A stretch of DNA of 52,610 nt from Bacteroidaceae bacterium (GTDB lineage Bacteria; Bacteroidota; Bacteroidia; Bacteroidales; Bacteroidaceae), in NCBI GenBank assembly GCA_017469685.1, contig JAFUFW010000019.1, forward strand, positions 1-52,610. Direction: 5' to 3'. The position numbers were made by a program, and so were the translations under genes. Shown one piece after another: positions 18,095 through 26,965 of this stretch (positions are counted from its first letter, which is position 1; each line of letters starts with the position of its first letter). The notes under the pieces are model-generated. The model saw only the letters and a list, made by a program, of their open reading frames with translations, did no database searches and had not been told where the DNA came from.

Positions 18095-18637
18095 TCAAAG
18101 CTCCAGCTCGCCAGCCTTGTCCTTGCGCCACGCATCTGCGAGCAGGGCGAGCATGTGTGAAATATGCGTGAGAGCCTCCTGCGTAGCTTCCGAGACGGGG
18201 CGCTGCTGCAGCCGCAGTAGCATGGTGCCATAGAGAGCCTCGAAGCAGTTCTCGAGTTCGGGCATATTCTGCCGCCCCGACTTTGAGCGCAGTTCTACGA
18301 TAAAGGGCAACGCCTTATAGTACGCGGCCGAATAAAAGGGGTGCTTAGGGCTGTCGAGCAGCTGCAGATGCAAGTCGGTGAGCATGGCGAGCGTGCCTCT
18401 GTTCATCTGCAGATGGCCTCGCTCGGCGACACCTTCCTCGCGCATCATAGTGCAGAGGTCTGCGAGCCACTGCGCTTCGCGGCGGCGCTCATCGGGTGTG
18501 AGGTCGAAACGCGGCACATAGTCGGCAGCCAATCGGTCGGCATCGCAGCCGTAGGCCCTGAGCGTATCCTCAAGCTGCCACATATAGAGGAGGTATTCAG
18601 CTATATTACTGTCTCTGAGTTGTTTTGCTATTTTCAT
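18095..18637 (-). CDS. DUF4924 family protein
   Basis: A 180-residue, almost wholly helical cytoplasmic protein beginning MKIAKQLRDSNIAEYLLYMW and rich in Leu, Glu and Arg. It matches my memory of DUF4924, a Bacteroidota-specific family that commonly sits beside rfbD and prfC. No catalytic motif is visible and no function is known. It ends 10 bases before the rfbD start, so the two are co-transcribed. Confidence 0.85.
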   Translation of the reverse strand: MKIAKQLRDSNIAEYLLYMWQLEDTLRAYGCDADRLAADYVPRFDLTPDERRREAQWLADLCTMMREEGVAERGHLQMNRGTLAMLTDLHLQLLDSPKHPFYSAAYYKALPFIVELRSKSGRQNMPELENCFEALYGTMLLRLQQRPVSEATQEALTHISHMLALLADAWRKDKAGELEL

Positions 18638-18684
18638 TTTATCTCTGGTTCCTATTCTCCTATTCCTAACCTCTGACTACGGGT

Positions 18685-19338
18685 CTAATACAACGTCAGG
18701 CCGAGTAGCGTAGAGAGCAATCCGAGCACCGAGACGACCATCACCACCATGCCTATGATGCGGTTGATAAGGCCTATGCGTTCAAGTTCGAAAGTGGAAC
18801 GCAGCTTGTCGACGATGTATGTCAGGCCGTACCACCAGAGCATGGCGCCAAGGAATATGGAGACATAGCCGAGGATCTGCTGGCCGAGATGGTCGGGCAC
18901 GACGAAGGTGAAGCGTGCGAAAAGGGCGAGGAAGAGGAATATGATGAGTGGGTTGCTCAGCGTAACCAAGAATGCCGTAAGGCAGTTGTGGGCCAGTGTG
19001 CCCTTGTTGTGCGACGAGGGGCGCAGCTGCGGCTTGGTGCGGAAGGTGTAGTAGCCGAAGACGAACAGCAACACGCTACCCAAAAGCTGGAGCAGATACA
19101 TCCACTGAGGGTCCTCAATGATGTCGATGACGAAACTCATGCCCACGCCGGTGACGACGGCATAGAGGATGTCGCTCAGGGCTGCGCCTAAGCCCGTGAC
19201 AAGGCCATACCAGCGACCTTTGTTGAGAGTCCGCTGAATGCACAACACACCGACGGGCCCCATCGGTGCACTGGCCACGATGCCGACGATGAGCCCCTTA
19301 ACGGTCAAATCTAATATAGTAATGTGCTCAAACCACAT
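18685..19338 (-). CDS. LysE-family amino-acid or metabolite exporter
   Basis: A 217-residue membrane protein with about six transmembrane segments. The LysE/RhtB signature lies in the first helix region (GLIVGIVASAPMGPVGVLCI) and the next (GRWYGLVTGLGAALSDILYA). The start at MWFEHITIL is preferred; the longer frame up to 19431 adds 31 residues before the normal family N-terminus. It probably exports an amino acid or related small solute; the substrate is unknown. Confidence 0.9.
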   Translation of the reverse strand: MWFEHITILDLTVKGLIVGIVASAPMGPVGVLCIQRTLNKGRWYGLVTGLGAALSDILYAVVTGVGMSFVIDIIEDPQWMYLLQLLGSVLLFVFGYYTFRTKPQLRPSSHNKGTLAHNCLTAFLVTLSNPLIIFLFLALFARFTFVVPDHLGQQILGYVSIFLGAMLWWYGLTYIVDKLRSTFELERIGLINRIIGMVVMVVSVLGLLSTLLGLTLY

Positions 19339-19438
19339 AAATACGCCTGCAAAGGTCGGCCTTTTCTTCGAGATAATGAAAAAAAACGTGCAGAAAAGGT
19401 CCACTTTACCCAAGAAAAGCCATTTTTTCATTAAAAAC

Positions 19439-19470
19439 TTTCACTTAAAACGAAAGATTATATATCTTTG
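19439..19470 (+). promoter_or_regulatory. Promoter of the sugar-acid gene run
   Basis: TATCTTTG (19463-19470) is a perfect TAnnTTTG -7 element. TTTC (19439-19442) lies 20 bp upstream as a near -33 element. The transcript would have a leader of about 220 bases carrying the 22-bp repeats. Confidence 0.65.
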
Positions 19471-19556
19471 ACGCTTGAAATGCCTCCCGGCAAAACCAAC
19501 CAAAGGAAACAGCAACACTAAGCGATGTCAGAAATAAGCCCAAGCCTTTCGGCCGG

Positions 19557-19620
19557 AACCCTTAAGGGTTATCGCCAAAACCCTTAAGGGTTATGACCAA
19601 AACCCTTGGCCCTTTTTTTA
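19557..19620 (+). repeat. Tandem 22-bp repeat with palindromic core in the leader of the ROK kinase gene
   Basis: Two copies of AACCCTTAAGGGTTATnnCC plus AA (19557-19578 and 19579-19600) and a partial third (19601-19610). Each starts with the palindrome AACCCTTAAGGGTT. The array ends in a run of seven T, so the last repeats can form a terminator-like hairpin (AAGGGTT with AACCCTT). This suggests an attenuator with alternative pairings, which is inference. Related words occur at 46373-46456. Confidence 0.7.
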
Positions 19621-19696
19621 ACACTTCCCGAGTTGCTTCTTTCAAACGCCTCTGAAAACATACTAAAAACTATAACTAAAACAGCAAACCAGCACT

Positions 19697-20656
19697 ATGG
19701 AAAAGAAACCTTACGTTATCGGCCTCGACCTCGGAGGCACGAACTCTGAGTTCGGCATCGTGGACCAGAACGCCAACATCGTTGCCTCTACGCGCGTGAA
19801 GACCGCTGGCCACGGCGACATCAACCAGTACGTCGACGACTGCGTGGCAGCCCTGCGCCCCATCATCGACGAGGTGGGCGGCATCGAGAAAATCCACGCC
19901 ATGGGCATCGGAGCCCCCAACGGCAACTACTACAGCGGCTCGATTGAGTTCGCACCCAACCTTCCTTGGAAAGGCAAGATACCCTTGGCACAGATGTTCT
20001 CGGAGCGTCTCGGCATTCCCGTGCGCCTGACCAACGACGCCAACGCCGCCGCTATGGGCGAGATGCAGTACGGCGTGGCAAAGGGTATGCAGAACTTCAT
20101 CATGATAACCCTCGGCACGGGCGTGGGCTCGGGCATCGTCGTCAACGGACAGATGGTGCTGGGCTGCGACGGCATGGCCGGCGAGCTGGGCCACGTGATC
20201 GTAGAGAAGGATGGACGCCAGTGCGGTTGCGGCCGCAAGGGCTGCCTCGAGGCCTACTGCTCGGCCACCGGCGTGGCCCGCACTGCCCGCGAGATTATTG
20301 AAAAGACCGACAAGCCCACACTCCTGCGCGAGATACCTCTTGACAAGATCGAGTCGAAGGACGTAGCCATCGCCGCAGGCAAGGGCGACGAAGTGGCCAA
20401 ACAAATATTCGAGGAGACGGGCCGCCTCTTGGGCGAGGCATGCGCCAATTTCGCTGCATTCTCAAGCCCTGAGGCCTTCGTGTTCTTCGGCGGTCTGGCC
20501 AAGGCCGGCGACCTCATCATGGACCCCATCAAGCGCGCCTACGACGCCACCGTGCTCCGCATCTTCCGCGACAAGGCCAAGTTCCTCGTCAGCGAGCTCG
20601 ACGGCGCAGGAGCAGCAGTGCTCGGAGCCAGCGCACTGGGATGGGAAGTGAAATAA
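19697..20656 (+). CDS. ROK-family glucokinase-like sugar kinase
   Basis: A 319-residue kinase. The ATP phosphate loop is GLDLGGTNSEFGIVD (about 9-23). The ROK signature region includes LTNDANAAAMGE, with the catalytic Asp, and ITLGTGVGSGIV. The zinc site is CGCGRKGCLEAYCSATG. It phosphorylates glucose or a similar hexose. It opens a plus-strand run that leads into glucuronate catabolism, so the natural substrate may be linked to breakdown of uronic-acid-containing glycans. Confidence 0.93.
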   Translation: MEKKPYVIGLDLGGTNSEFGIVDQNANIVASTRVKTAGHGDINQYVDDCVAALRPIIDEVGGIEKIHAMGIGAPNGNYYSGSIEFAPNLPWKGKIPLAQMFSERLGIPVRLTNDANAAAMGEMQYGVAKGMQNFIMITLGTGVGSGIVVNGQMVLGCDGMAGELGHVIVEKDGRQCGCGRKGCLEAYCSATGVARTAREIIEKTDKPTLLREIPLDKIESKDVAIAAGKGDEVAKQIFEETGRLLGEACANFAAFSSPEAFVFFGGLAKAGDLIMDPIKRAYDATVLRIFRDKAKFLVSELDGAGAAVLGASALGWEVK

Positions 20657-20694
20657 TCTCACAGTCTGACCGTTTTACATTATAGCCATTTCCC

Positions 20695-21918
20695 ATGGAA
20701 CGATTGATAGAGAGATTTTTAGACTACGTAAGCTACGACACACAGTCCTCTGAGGAAGCTGAGGGATGCCCGAGCACACCCAAGCAGCTCATCTTCGCAC
20801 GCCACCTCGCCGACTCACTCGAAGAGATGGGGCTTGAAGACGTCACCATGGACGAGCAGGGCTACATCTACGCCACCCTGCCCTCCAACGTGCCAGCAGA
20901 GGTGCCCACGATAGGCTTCATCGCACACTACGACACCAGCCCCGACTGCTCAGGAGCCGACATACGGCCGCGCATCGTTGAGAACTACGACGGCGGCGAC
21001 ATAGTGCTTGATGCCGACGAGGGCATCGTAAGCTCGCCACGTATGTTCCCCGAGATGCTCGACCATGTGGGCGAAGACCTCATAGTTACCGACGGCCACA
21101 CGCTCCTCGGCGCCGACGACAAGGCTGGCATAGCCGAGATCGTGGAAGCCATGGCATACCTGATGGAACACCCTGAGATAGAACACGGACAGGTGCGCAT
21201 AGCCTTTAACCCTGACGAGGAGATAGGCGCAGGCGCACACCTCTTCGACGTCGATAAGTTCGGGGCCGAATGGGCCTACACTATGGACGGCTCCGAGGTG
21301 GGAGAACTGGAATATGAGAACTTCAATGCCGCAGCTGCCACCATCCGCATCCGAGGCTTGAACGTGCATCCCGGCTACGCCAAGGGCAAGATGGTAAACG
21401 CATGCCTCATCGCAGCCGAGTTCGCCCAGGCCATGCCCAAGGACGAGGTGCCCGAGCGCACCGAGGGCTATGAAGGCTTCTACCACCTCACAGGCATGAA
21501 AGCTACGGTCGAGGAGGCTACCCTGTCTTACATCATACGCGACCACGACCGCCAGCGATTCGAGGAGCGCAAGGCCCACGTCGAGGACTTAGTGGCCGTG
21601 TTCAAGGAGCGCTACGGCCAAGGCGTAGTCACTGCCGACATCCGCGACCAATACTACAACATGAAGCAGCAGCTCGAAGGGAAGGAGCACATCATAGAGA
21701 TTGCACGCCGGGCCATTGAGGAGACGGGCACCCACTGCGTCGTCAAGGCCATTCGCGGCGGCACCGACGGCGCACAGCTATCATTCAAAGGGCTCCCCTG
21801 CCCCAACATCTTTGCCGGCGGCCTCAACTTCCACGGGCGCCACGAATTCGTGCCCATACAGTCTATGAAGAAAGCTATGCAGACAGTGGTCAACATCTGT
21901 CGCATCGTGGCTGAATAA
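20695..21918 (+). CDS. pepT: Peptidase T (tripeptide aminopeptidase)
   Basis: A 407-residue M20-family metallopeptidase that removes N-terminal residues from tripeptides in the cytoplasm. Metal and catalytic motifs are visible: [13 protein letters not shown] (first His, Asp), [18 protein letters not shown] (bridging Asp), [15 protein letters not shown] (general-base Glu) and [18 protein letters not shown] with GRHEFVPI (last His). It follows the kinase by 38 bases and precedes uxaC by 14, so it is probably co-transcribed although the functions are unrelated. Confidence 0.96.
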   Translation: MERLIERFLDYVSYDTQSSEEAEGCPSTPKQLIFARHLADSLEEMGLEDVTMDEQGYIYATLPSNVPAEVPTIGFIAHYDTSPDCSGADIRPRIVENYDGGDIVLDADEGIVSSPRMFPEMLDHVGEDLIVTDGHTLLGADDKAGIAEIVEAMAYLMEHPEIEHGQVRIAFNPDEEIGAGAHLFDVDKFGAEWAYTMDGSEVGELEYENFNAAAATIRIRGLNVHPGYAKGKMVNACLIAAEFAQAMPKDEVPERTEGYEGFYHLTGMKATVEEATLSYIIRDHDRQRFEERKAHVEDLVAVFKERYGQGVVTADIRDQYYNMKQQLEGKEHIIEIARRAIEETGTHCVVKAIRGGTDGAQLSFKGLPCPNIFAGGLNFHGRHEFVPIQSMKKAMQTVVNICRIVAE

Positions 21919-21932
21919 ACTGCACTGAGCCT

Positions 21933-23342
21933 ATGAAAGCCTTCATGAACGAGAACTTCCTGCTCGAGACCGATGTCGCGCAGGAACTTTACCATCGTCA
22001 TGCCGCACCCCAACCTATCATCGACTACCATTGCCACCTCGACCCGGCGATGGTGGCCGAAGACCATCGCTTCAGGAGCATCACTGAGTTGTGGCTCGGC
22101 GGCGACCACTACAAATGGCGCGCCATGCGAACCAACGGCGTGCCCGAACGCCTGATTACTGGCGACGCCTCTGACTGGGAGAAGTTCGAGGCGTGGGCTG
22201 CCACCGTGCCCTATTGCCTGCGCAACCCGCTCTATCATTGGGCCCATCTCGAGCTGCGAACAGCCTTCGGCATCGACAAATGCCTGAACCCCGAGACGGC
22301 ACGCGAGATCTTCGATGCCTGCAACGACCGCCTGCAGCACGACCCAGATTTCACAGCGCAAGGGCTAATGCGGAAGTACAACGTCGAGGTCGTCTGCACC
22401 ACCGACGACCCCGTTGACGACCTGCGTCACCATCAAGCCTACAGGCCGGGCTCCGGACCGCGTATGCTCCCAGCCTGGCGCCCCGACAAGGCCATGGCCG
22501 TAGAAGAGCCCGCACGCTTCAGAGACTACGTCAGCCGCCTCGGTGCCGCGGCCGACACGGACATTCGCTCGTTCAGCGACTTCATCGACGCCCTGCAACG
22601 CCGCCACGACTTCTTCCACGCTCAAGGCAGCCGCCTCAGCGACCATGGCTTAGAGGAATTCTATGCAGAACCTTACAGCGACACTGAAATAGCCATATCA
22701 TTTAATAATGTGATGCGCGGAAGGCAGCTTTCAGACTCAGAAGTGCGGAAGTTCAAGAGCGCTATGCTCTACATCTTCGCCGTGCAGGATGCCGAGGCCG
22801 GATGGGTACAGCAGTACCACTACGGAGCACTCCGCAACAACAACAGCCGTATGATGCGCGCCATCGGCCCCGACACTGGCTTCGACAGCATAGGACAATG
22901 GCACACCGCACGTTCGATGGCTCGATTCCTCGACCTCTTAGAGGGCGAAGGACATCTCACAAAGACGAACCTCAACAACCTCAACCCTGCCGACAACGAG
23001 ATGGTGGCCACCATGATAGGCAACTTCCAGGACGGCAGCGTGGCAGGAAAAATACAGTGGGGCTCAGGCTGGTGGTTCCTCGATCAGAAGGATGGTATGG
23101 AACGCCAGATGAACACCCTCTCGCTGCTCGGACTGCTCTCGCGATTCGTAGGCATGCTCACCGACTCCCGTTCTTTCCTCTCCTACCCTCGCCACGAATA
23201 CTTCCGCCGTACCCTATGCAACCTGCTCGGCAATGACATCGAGCAGGGTCTCATTCCTTTCACCGGCTTCGAGGAGAAGCGCGTTCGCCAGATGGTTGAG
23301 GACATCTGCTACGGCAATGCCAAGATGTATTTCGGGTTGTGA
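21933..23342 (+). CDS. uxaC: Glucuronate (uronate) isomerase
   Basis: A 469-residue enzyme of the amidohydrolase superfamily that converts D-glucuronate to D-fructuronate and D-galacturonate to D-tagaturonate. The metal motif YHCHLDP lies near residue 31. Family segments include WRAMRTNGVPERLITGD, CTTDDPVDDLRHHQ and GSGWWFLDQKDGMERQM, and the C-terminus RMVEDICYGNAKMYFG is conserved. It is the first committed step of the hexuronate branch encoded by the next three genes. Confidence 0.97.
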   Translation: MKAFMNENFLLETDVAQELYHRHAAPQPIIDYHCHLDPAMVAEDHRFRSITELWLGGDHYKWRAMRTNGVPERLITGDASDWEKFEAWAATVPYCLRNPLYHWAHLELRTAFGIDKCLNPETAREIFDACNDRLQHDPDFTAQGLMRKYNVEVVCTTDDPVDDLRHHQAYRPGSGPRMLPAWRPDKAMAVEEPARFRDYVSRLGAAADTDIRSFSDFIDALQRRHDFFHAQGSRLSDHGLEEFYAEPYSDTEIAISFNNVMRGRQLSDSEVRKFKSAMLYIFAVQDAEAGWVQQYHYGALRNNNSRMMRAIGPDTGFDSIGQWHTARSMARFLDLLEGEGHLTKTNLNNLNPADNEMVATMIGNFQDGSVAGKIQWGSGWWFLDQKDGMERQMNTLSLLGLLSRFVGMLTDSRSFLSYPRHEYFRRTLCNLLGNDIEQGLIPFTGFEEKRVRQMVEDICYGNAKMYFGL

Positions 23343-23407
23343 CGCCTTCTTTTCCGATATAACGTTTAAAAGAATTACAGACCTCCAATTATTATTAACC
23401 CTCCAAT

Positions 23408-24838
23408 ATGAATAAGACAAACTGGCGCTGGGCTATCTGCAGCCTGCTCTTCGTCGCTACCACGGTCAACTACCTCGACCGTCAGGTGCTTTCGCTGACG
23501 TGGAAGGACTTCATTGCGCCCGAGTTCCATTGGTCCGACTCCGACTATGGCACCATCGCCGCCACCTTCTCACTCTTCTACGCCTTCGTAAGCCTCTTCG
23601 CGGGCAAGTTTATCGACTGGGTCGGCACCAAGCGGGGCTACCTCATCGCCATCTTCATTTGGAGTGTGGGAGCCTGCCTACACGCAGGCTGTGGCTGGAT
23701 GACGATGCACATCCAAGGCCTTGAGAGCGTCGAGACCCTTCGCGCCGTGGAGGCTGGCAGCACTCTTGCCTTGGCCATCTCCACCACGTCGGTGTGGCTG
23801 TTCATGGTCTGCCGTATGATATTAGCCATCGGCGAGAGCGGTAACTTCCCCTCTGCCATCAAAGTAACCACCGAATATTTTCCCAAGAAGGACCGTGCAC
23901 TGGCCACCAGCATCTTCAATGCAGGTTCGTCAATAGGCGCCCTGGTGGCACCCATCAGCGTGCCATTCCTGGCTCGCGCCTACGGCTGGGAGTGGGCCTT
24001 CATCATCATCGGTGCCCTTGGCTTCCTGTGGATAGGCTTCTGGCTGACAATGTACGAAAAGCCCGAACAAAGCAAGCACGTCAACGAGGCAGAGCTTGCA
24101 TACATCAATCAGGACGAAACAGAAAAGCCGCCAGCCGACAACGATGTTGCCGGCCAACGGCTCTCTCTCCTCCGATGCTTCACCTTCCGCCAGACGTGGG
24201 CTTACATCTGCGGTAAATTCTTCACCGACGGCGTTTGGTGGTTCCTGCTCTTCTGGGCACCAGCCTACTTCAGCGACCAGTACGGCTACCGCTCCGACTC
24301 AGCCATGGGCGCCACACTCATCTTCCTTGTCTACCTTATCGTCACCGTAGTGAGCATACTCGCAGGAGGCTTGCTGCCCAAATACTTCATGGTGCAGCGC
24401 GGCATGGAACCCTACTCCGGTCGCTTGCGCGCCATGTTGATGTTCGCTTTCCTGCCCGTCTTTGCCCTGCTGGCTCAGCCTATGGGTGTCCACAGCGCCT
24501 GGTGGCCCGCCATCTTCATTGGTTTGGCAGGTGCCGGCCATCAGTCGTGGTCGGCCAACCTCTACAACACCGTTGGCGATATGTTCCCCAAGTCAGCCGT
24601 AGCCACCATCACAGGCATCGGCACGATGACGGGCGGCATCGTTTCCTTCATTGTCAACTGGGGTGCTGGCCATCTCTTTGACTACAGCGCAGCCCGCGGT
24701 GCAGCTTTCCAGTTCCTCGGCTTCGAGGGTAAGGAGGCTGGCTACATGATCATCTTCTGCTATTGCGCCGTAGCCTATCTCATTGCATGGGCATGCATGA
24801 AAACGCTCGTGCCACGGTATGAAAATGTGGAGCTATAA
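23408..24838 (+). CDS. MFS hexuronate transporter (ExuT-like)
   Basis: A 476-residue inner-membrane carrier with twelve predicted helices, of the anion:cation symporter group. The N-terminus has ATTVNYLDRQVLSLTWKDF, typical of ExuT/UxuT/DgoT-like proteins, then GKFIDWVGTKRGYLIAIF and AIGESGNFPSAIKVTTEYFP. It is placed between uxaC and uxuA, so uptake of glucuronate or galacturonate is the likely role. A segment around residues 110-125 is an unusually long loop for the family. Confidence 0.93.
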   Translation: MNKTNWRWAICSLLFVATTVNYLDRQVLSLTWKDFIAPEFHWSDSDYGTIAATFSLFYAFVSLFAGKFIDWVGTKRGYLIAIFIWSVGACLHAGCGWMTMHIQGLESVETLRAVEAGSTLALAISTTSVWLFMVCRMILAIGESGNFPSAIKVTTEYFPKKDRALATSIFNAGSSIGALVAPISVPFLARAYGWEWAFIIIGALGFLWIGFWLTMYEKPEQSKHVNEAELAYINQDETEKPPADNDVAGQRLSLLRCFTFRQTWAYICGKFFTDGVWWFLLFWAPAYFSDQYGYRSDSAMGATLIFLVYLIVTVVSILAGGLLPKYFMVQRGMEPYSGRLRAMLMFAFLPVFALLAQPMGVHSAWWPAIFIGLAGAGHQSWSANLYNTVGDMFPKSAVATITGIGTMTGGIVSFIVNWGAGHLFDYSAARGAAFQFLGFEGKEAGYMIIFCYCAVAYLIAWACMKTLVPRYENVEL

Positions 24839-24896
24839 ACATTCAAGTCTCACCTAAAACTATAATCAATGCCACAGGCAAAGACATTGAAACAAG

Positions 24897-26093
24897 ATGG
24901 AAAAGACATGGCGCTGGTTCGGAAAGAATGATAAGATAACGCTTGCGATGCTCCGCCAGATAGGTGTTGAGGGTATCGTTACGGCCTTGCACAACGTGCC
25001 GCTCGGTGAGGTCTGGACGCGCGAGCAGATTCGCGACCTGCGGAAGTATATTGAAACTGCAGGCCTGCGATGGAGCGTAGTGGAGAGCCTGCCTGTGACT
25101 GAGACCATCAAATACGGCGGCCCCGACCGCGACCAGCAGATTGAGGTCTATAAGGAGAGCCTGCGCAACCTCGCAGCCGAGGGCATACGCACCGTGTGCT
25201 ACAATTTTATGCCCGTGCTCGACTGGGCACGCACAGACCTCCTTCATCCCAATGCAGATGGTTCGTCCAACCTCTACTTCTCCTACGCCGAATTCGCATA
25301 CTTCGACATATATATATTGAAACGTGCAGGCGCGCGCGAGGAGTGGGCACGCTTCCGTTTCCCAGAGGGTGTTGGGCAGGGGCGCGACGTGTTGGCCGAG
25401 GCCGACGCGCTGGCAAAGAATATGACGCCCGAGCGCGACCATCAACTCGTGGAGAACATCGTCATCAAGACTCAGGGCTTCGTCAGCGGCAATTTCCACG
25501 AAGGTGATGAAGCGCCCATAGAGAAGTTCCGCGAGTTCCTTGCCCTTTATCAGGGTATCGACAAGGCACAGCTGCGAACCAACATGAAATATTTCCTTGA
25601 GGCTATCATGCCTACGTGCGAAGAATGCGGCATCAATATGTGCGTCCACCCCGACGACCCGCCGATCGAGATCCTCGGTCTCCCACGTATAGTACGCACT
25701 GCCGAGGATATCCGTTGGCTGCTCAATGCCGTGCCCAATCCACACAACGGCATCACATTCTGCGCAGGAAGCCTTTCAGCCGGAGCCTACAACGATGTCA
25801 CAGCCATGGCGCGCGAGTTCGCACACCGCACCCATTTCGTACACCTCCGCTCCTGCCATATCTTCCCTAACGGCGACTTCACCGAAGCCAGTCATCTTGG
25901 AGGCCGCGCAGACCTCATTGAGCTATGCCGCATATTTGAAGGTGAAAGCGCCAAACTCCCCTTCCGCGTTGACCATGGCCGCACGATGCTTGGCGATGAA
26001 GCCCGAGGCTACAATGCAGGCTACTCGTTCCTTGGCCGCATGTACGCCATGGCACAGATGCAAGGCGTCCTGGCCGCACTCGAGCATAAATAG
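24897..26093 (+). CDS. uxuA: Mannonate dehydratase
   Basis: A 398-residue TIM-barrel enzyme that dehydrates D-mannonate to 2-keto-3-deoxygluconate. Family segments are TWRWFGKNDKITLAMLRQIG at the N-terminus, YNFMPVLDWARTDL, NMCVHPDDPP with metal-site His, FCAGSLSAGAYNDV and FVHLRSCH. The ATG at 24897 gives the usual MEKTWRWFG start. It lies 14 bases before the SDR gene that should supply mannonate. Confidence 0.97.
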   Translation: MEKTWRWFGKNDKITLAMLRQIGVEGIVTALHNVPLGEVWTREQIRDLRKYIETAGLRWSVVESLPVTETIKYGGPDRDQQIEVYKESLRNLAAEGIRTVCYNFMPVLDWARTDLLHPNADGSSNLYFSYAEFAYFDIYILKRAGAREEWARFRFPEGVGQGRDVLAEADALAKNMTPERDHQLVENIVIKTQGFVSGNFHEGDEAPIEKFREFLALYQGIDKAQLRTNMKYFLEAIMPTCEECGINMCVHPDDPPIEILGLPRIVRTAEDIRWLLNAVPNPHNGITFCAGSLSAGAYNDVTAMAREFAHRTHFVHLRSCHIFPNGDFTEASHLGGRADLIELCRIFEGESAKLPFRVDHGRTMLGDEARGYNAGYSFLGRMYAMAQMQGVLAALEHK

Positions 26094-26107
26094 AAACCAA
26101 GAACTAT

Positions 26108-26920
26108 ATGAGCAAGCTTTTTGACATTAACAATCACGTCGTTGTTATCACCGGCGGCACGGGCGTCCTCGGCCGCGCCATTGCCAAATATCTTGCGGGC
26201 GAAGGAGCAATAGTTGTCATCCTCGGCCGCAAGAAAGACGTGGGCGAAGCTATCGTGGCTGACATCACTCAAGCTGGCGGCGAGGCCTGTTTCCTTGAGA
26301 CCGACGTGCTCAACCGTGAGAAGGTAGAGCTGAACTGTGCAGACGTCCTTGCCCGCTACGGACGTGTTGATGCCCTGCTGAATGCAGCCGGAGGCAATAT
26401 GCCTGGGGCTACCATTGCCCCCGACAAGACCTTCTTCGACCTCGACCCGTCGCAGTTTCAGACCGTGCTCGACCTCAACCTCACGGGCACCGTCATCCCC
26501 ACGCAAGTCTTTCTGAGCCCAATGGTTGAACGGGGCAAAGGCTCAATCGTCAACTTCTCGTCCATGGCGGCCTTCCGCCCCATGACGCGCGTATGCGGCT
26601 ACGCCGCCGCCAAAGCCGGCATCAGCAACTTCACAGCCTACATGGCCACCGAGTGTGCCCGCAAGTTCGGCGAGGGCATCCGCGTCAACGCCATCGCCCC
26701 AGGCTTCTTCATCACCGAGCAGAACCGCTCGCTGCTCACCAACCCAGACGGCAGCTACACCCAGCGCGGACAGGACGTCATCCGTCAGACACCATTCGGC
26801 CGCATGGGCCAGCCCGAGGAACTCTGCGGCACCATCCACTACCTCATCTCCGACGCCTCACGCTTCGTCACAGGCACCGTCGCCGTAGTCGACGGCGGCT
26901 TCAACGTCTTCGCGATGTAA
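26108..26920 (+). CDS. SDR-family D-mannonate (fructuronate) oxidoreductase
   Basis: A 270-residue classical short-chain dehydrogenase. The cofactor motif GGTGVLGRAIAKYL is at about 16-29, the NAG-type motif is NAAGGNMPG, the catalytic Ser is in NFSSMAAF and the Tyr/Lys pair in YAAAKAG. It stands where uxuB would be expected, between mannonate dehydratase and a symporter, so NAD(P)H-dependent fructuronate-to-mannonate reduction is inferred from context. It is unrelated in sequence to the long-chain UxuB of Escherichia coli. Confidence 0.88.
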   Translation: MSKLFDINNHVVVITGGTGVLGRAIAKYLAGEGAIVVILGRKKDVGEAIVADITQAGGEACFLETDVLNREKVELNCADVLARYGRVDALLNAAGGNMPGATIAPDKTFFDLDPSQFQTVLDLNLTGTVIPTQVFLSPMVERGKGSIVNFSSMAAFRPMTRVCGYAAAKAGISNFTAYMATECARKFGEGIRVNAIAPGFFITEQNRSLLTNPDGSYTQRGQDVIRQTPFGRMGQPEELCGTIHYLISDASRFVTGTVAVVDGGFNVFAM

Positions 26921-26965
26921 GACCTCATAGAAGATAGAGTCCTTTGCAGAGCAGTCCCAAAGTTT

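Noticed and set aside
19676-20404. 242-codon minus-strand open frame opposite the ROK kinase
   Set aside because: Ala/His-rich shadow sequence, typical of an antisense reading.
24843-25745. 300-codon minus-strand open frame opposite uxuA
   Set aside because: Shadow frame; uxuA on the plus strand explains the DNA fully.
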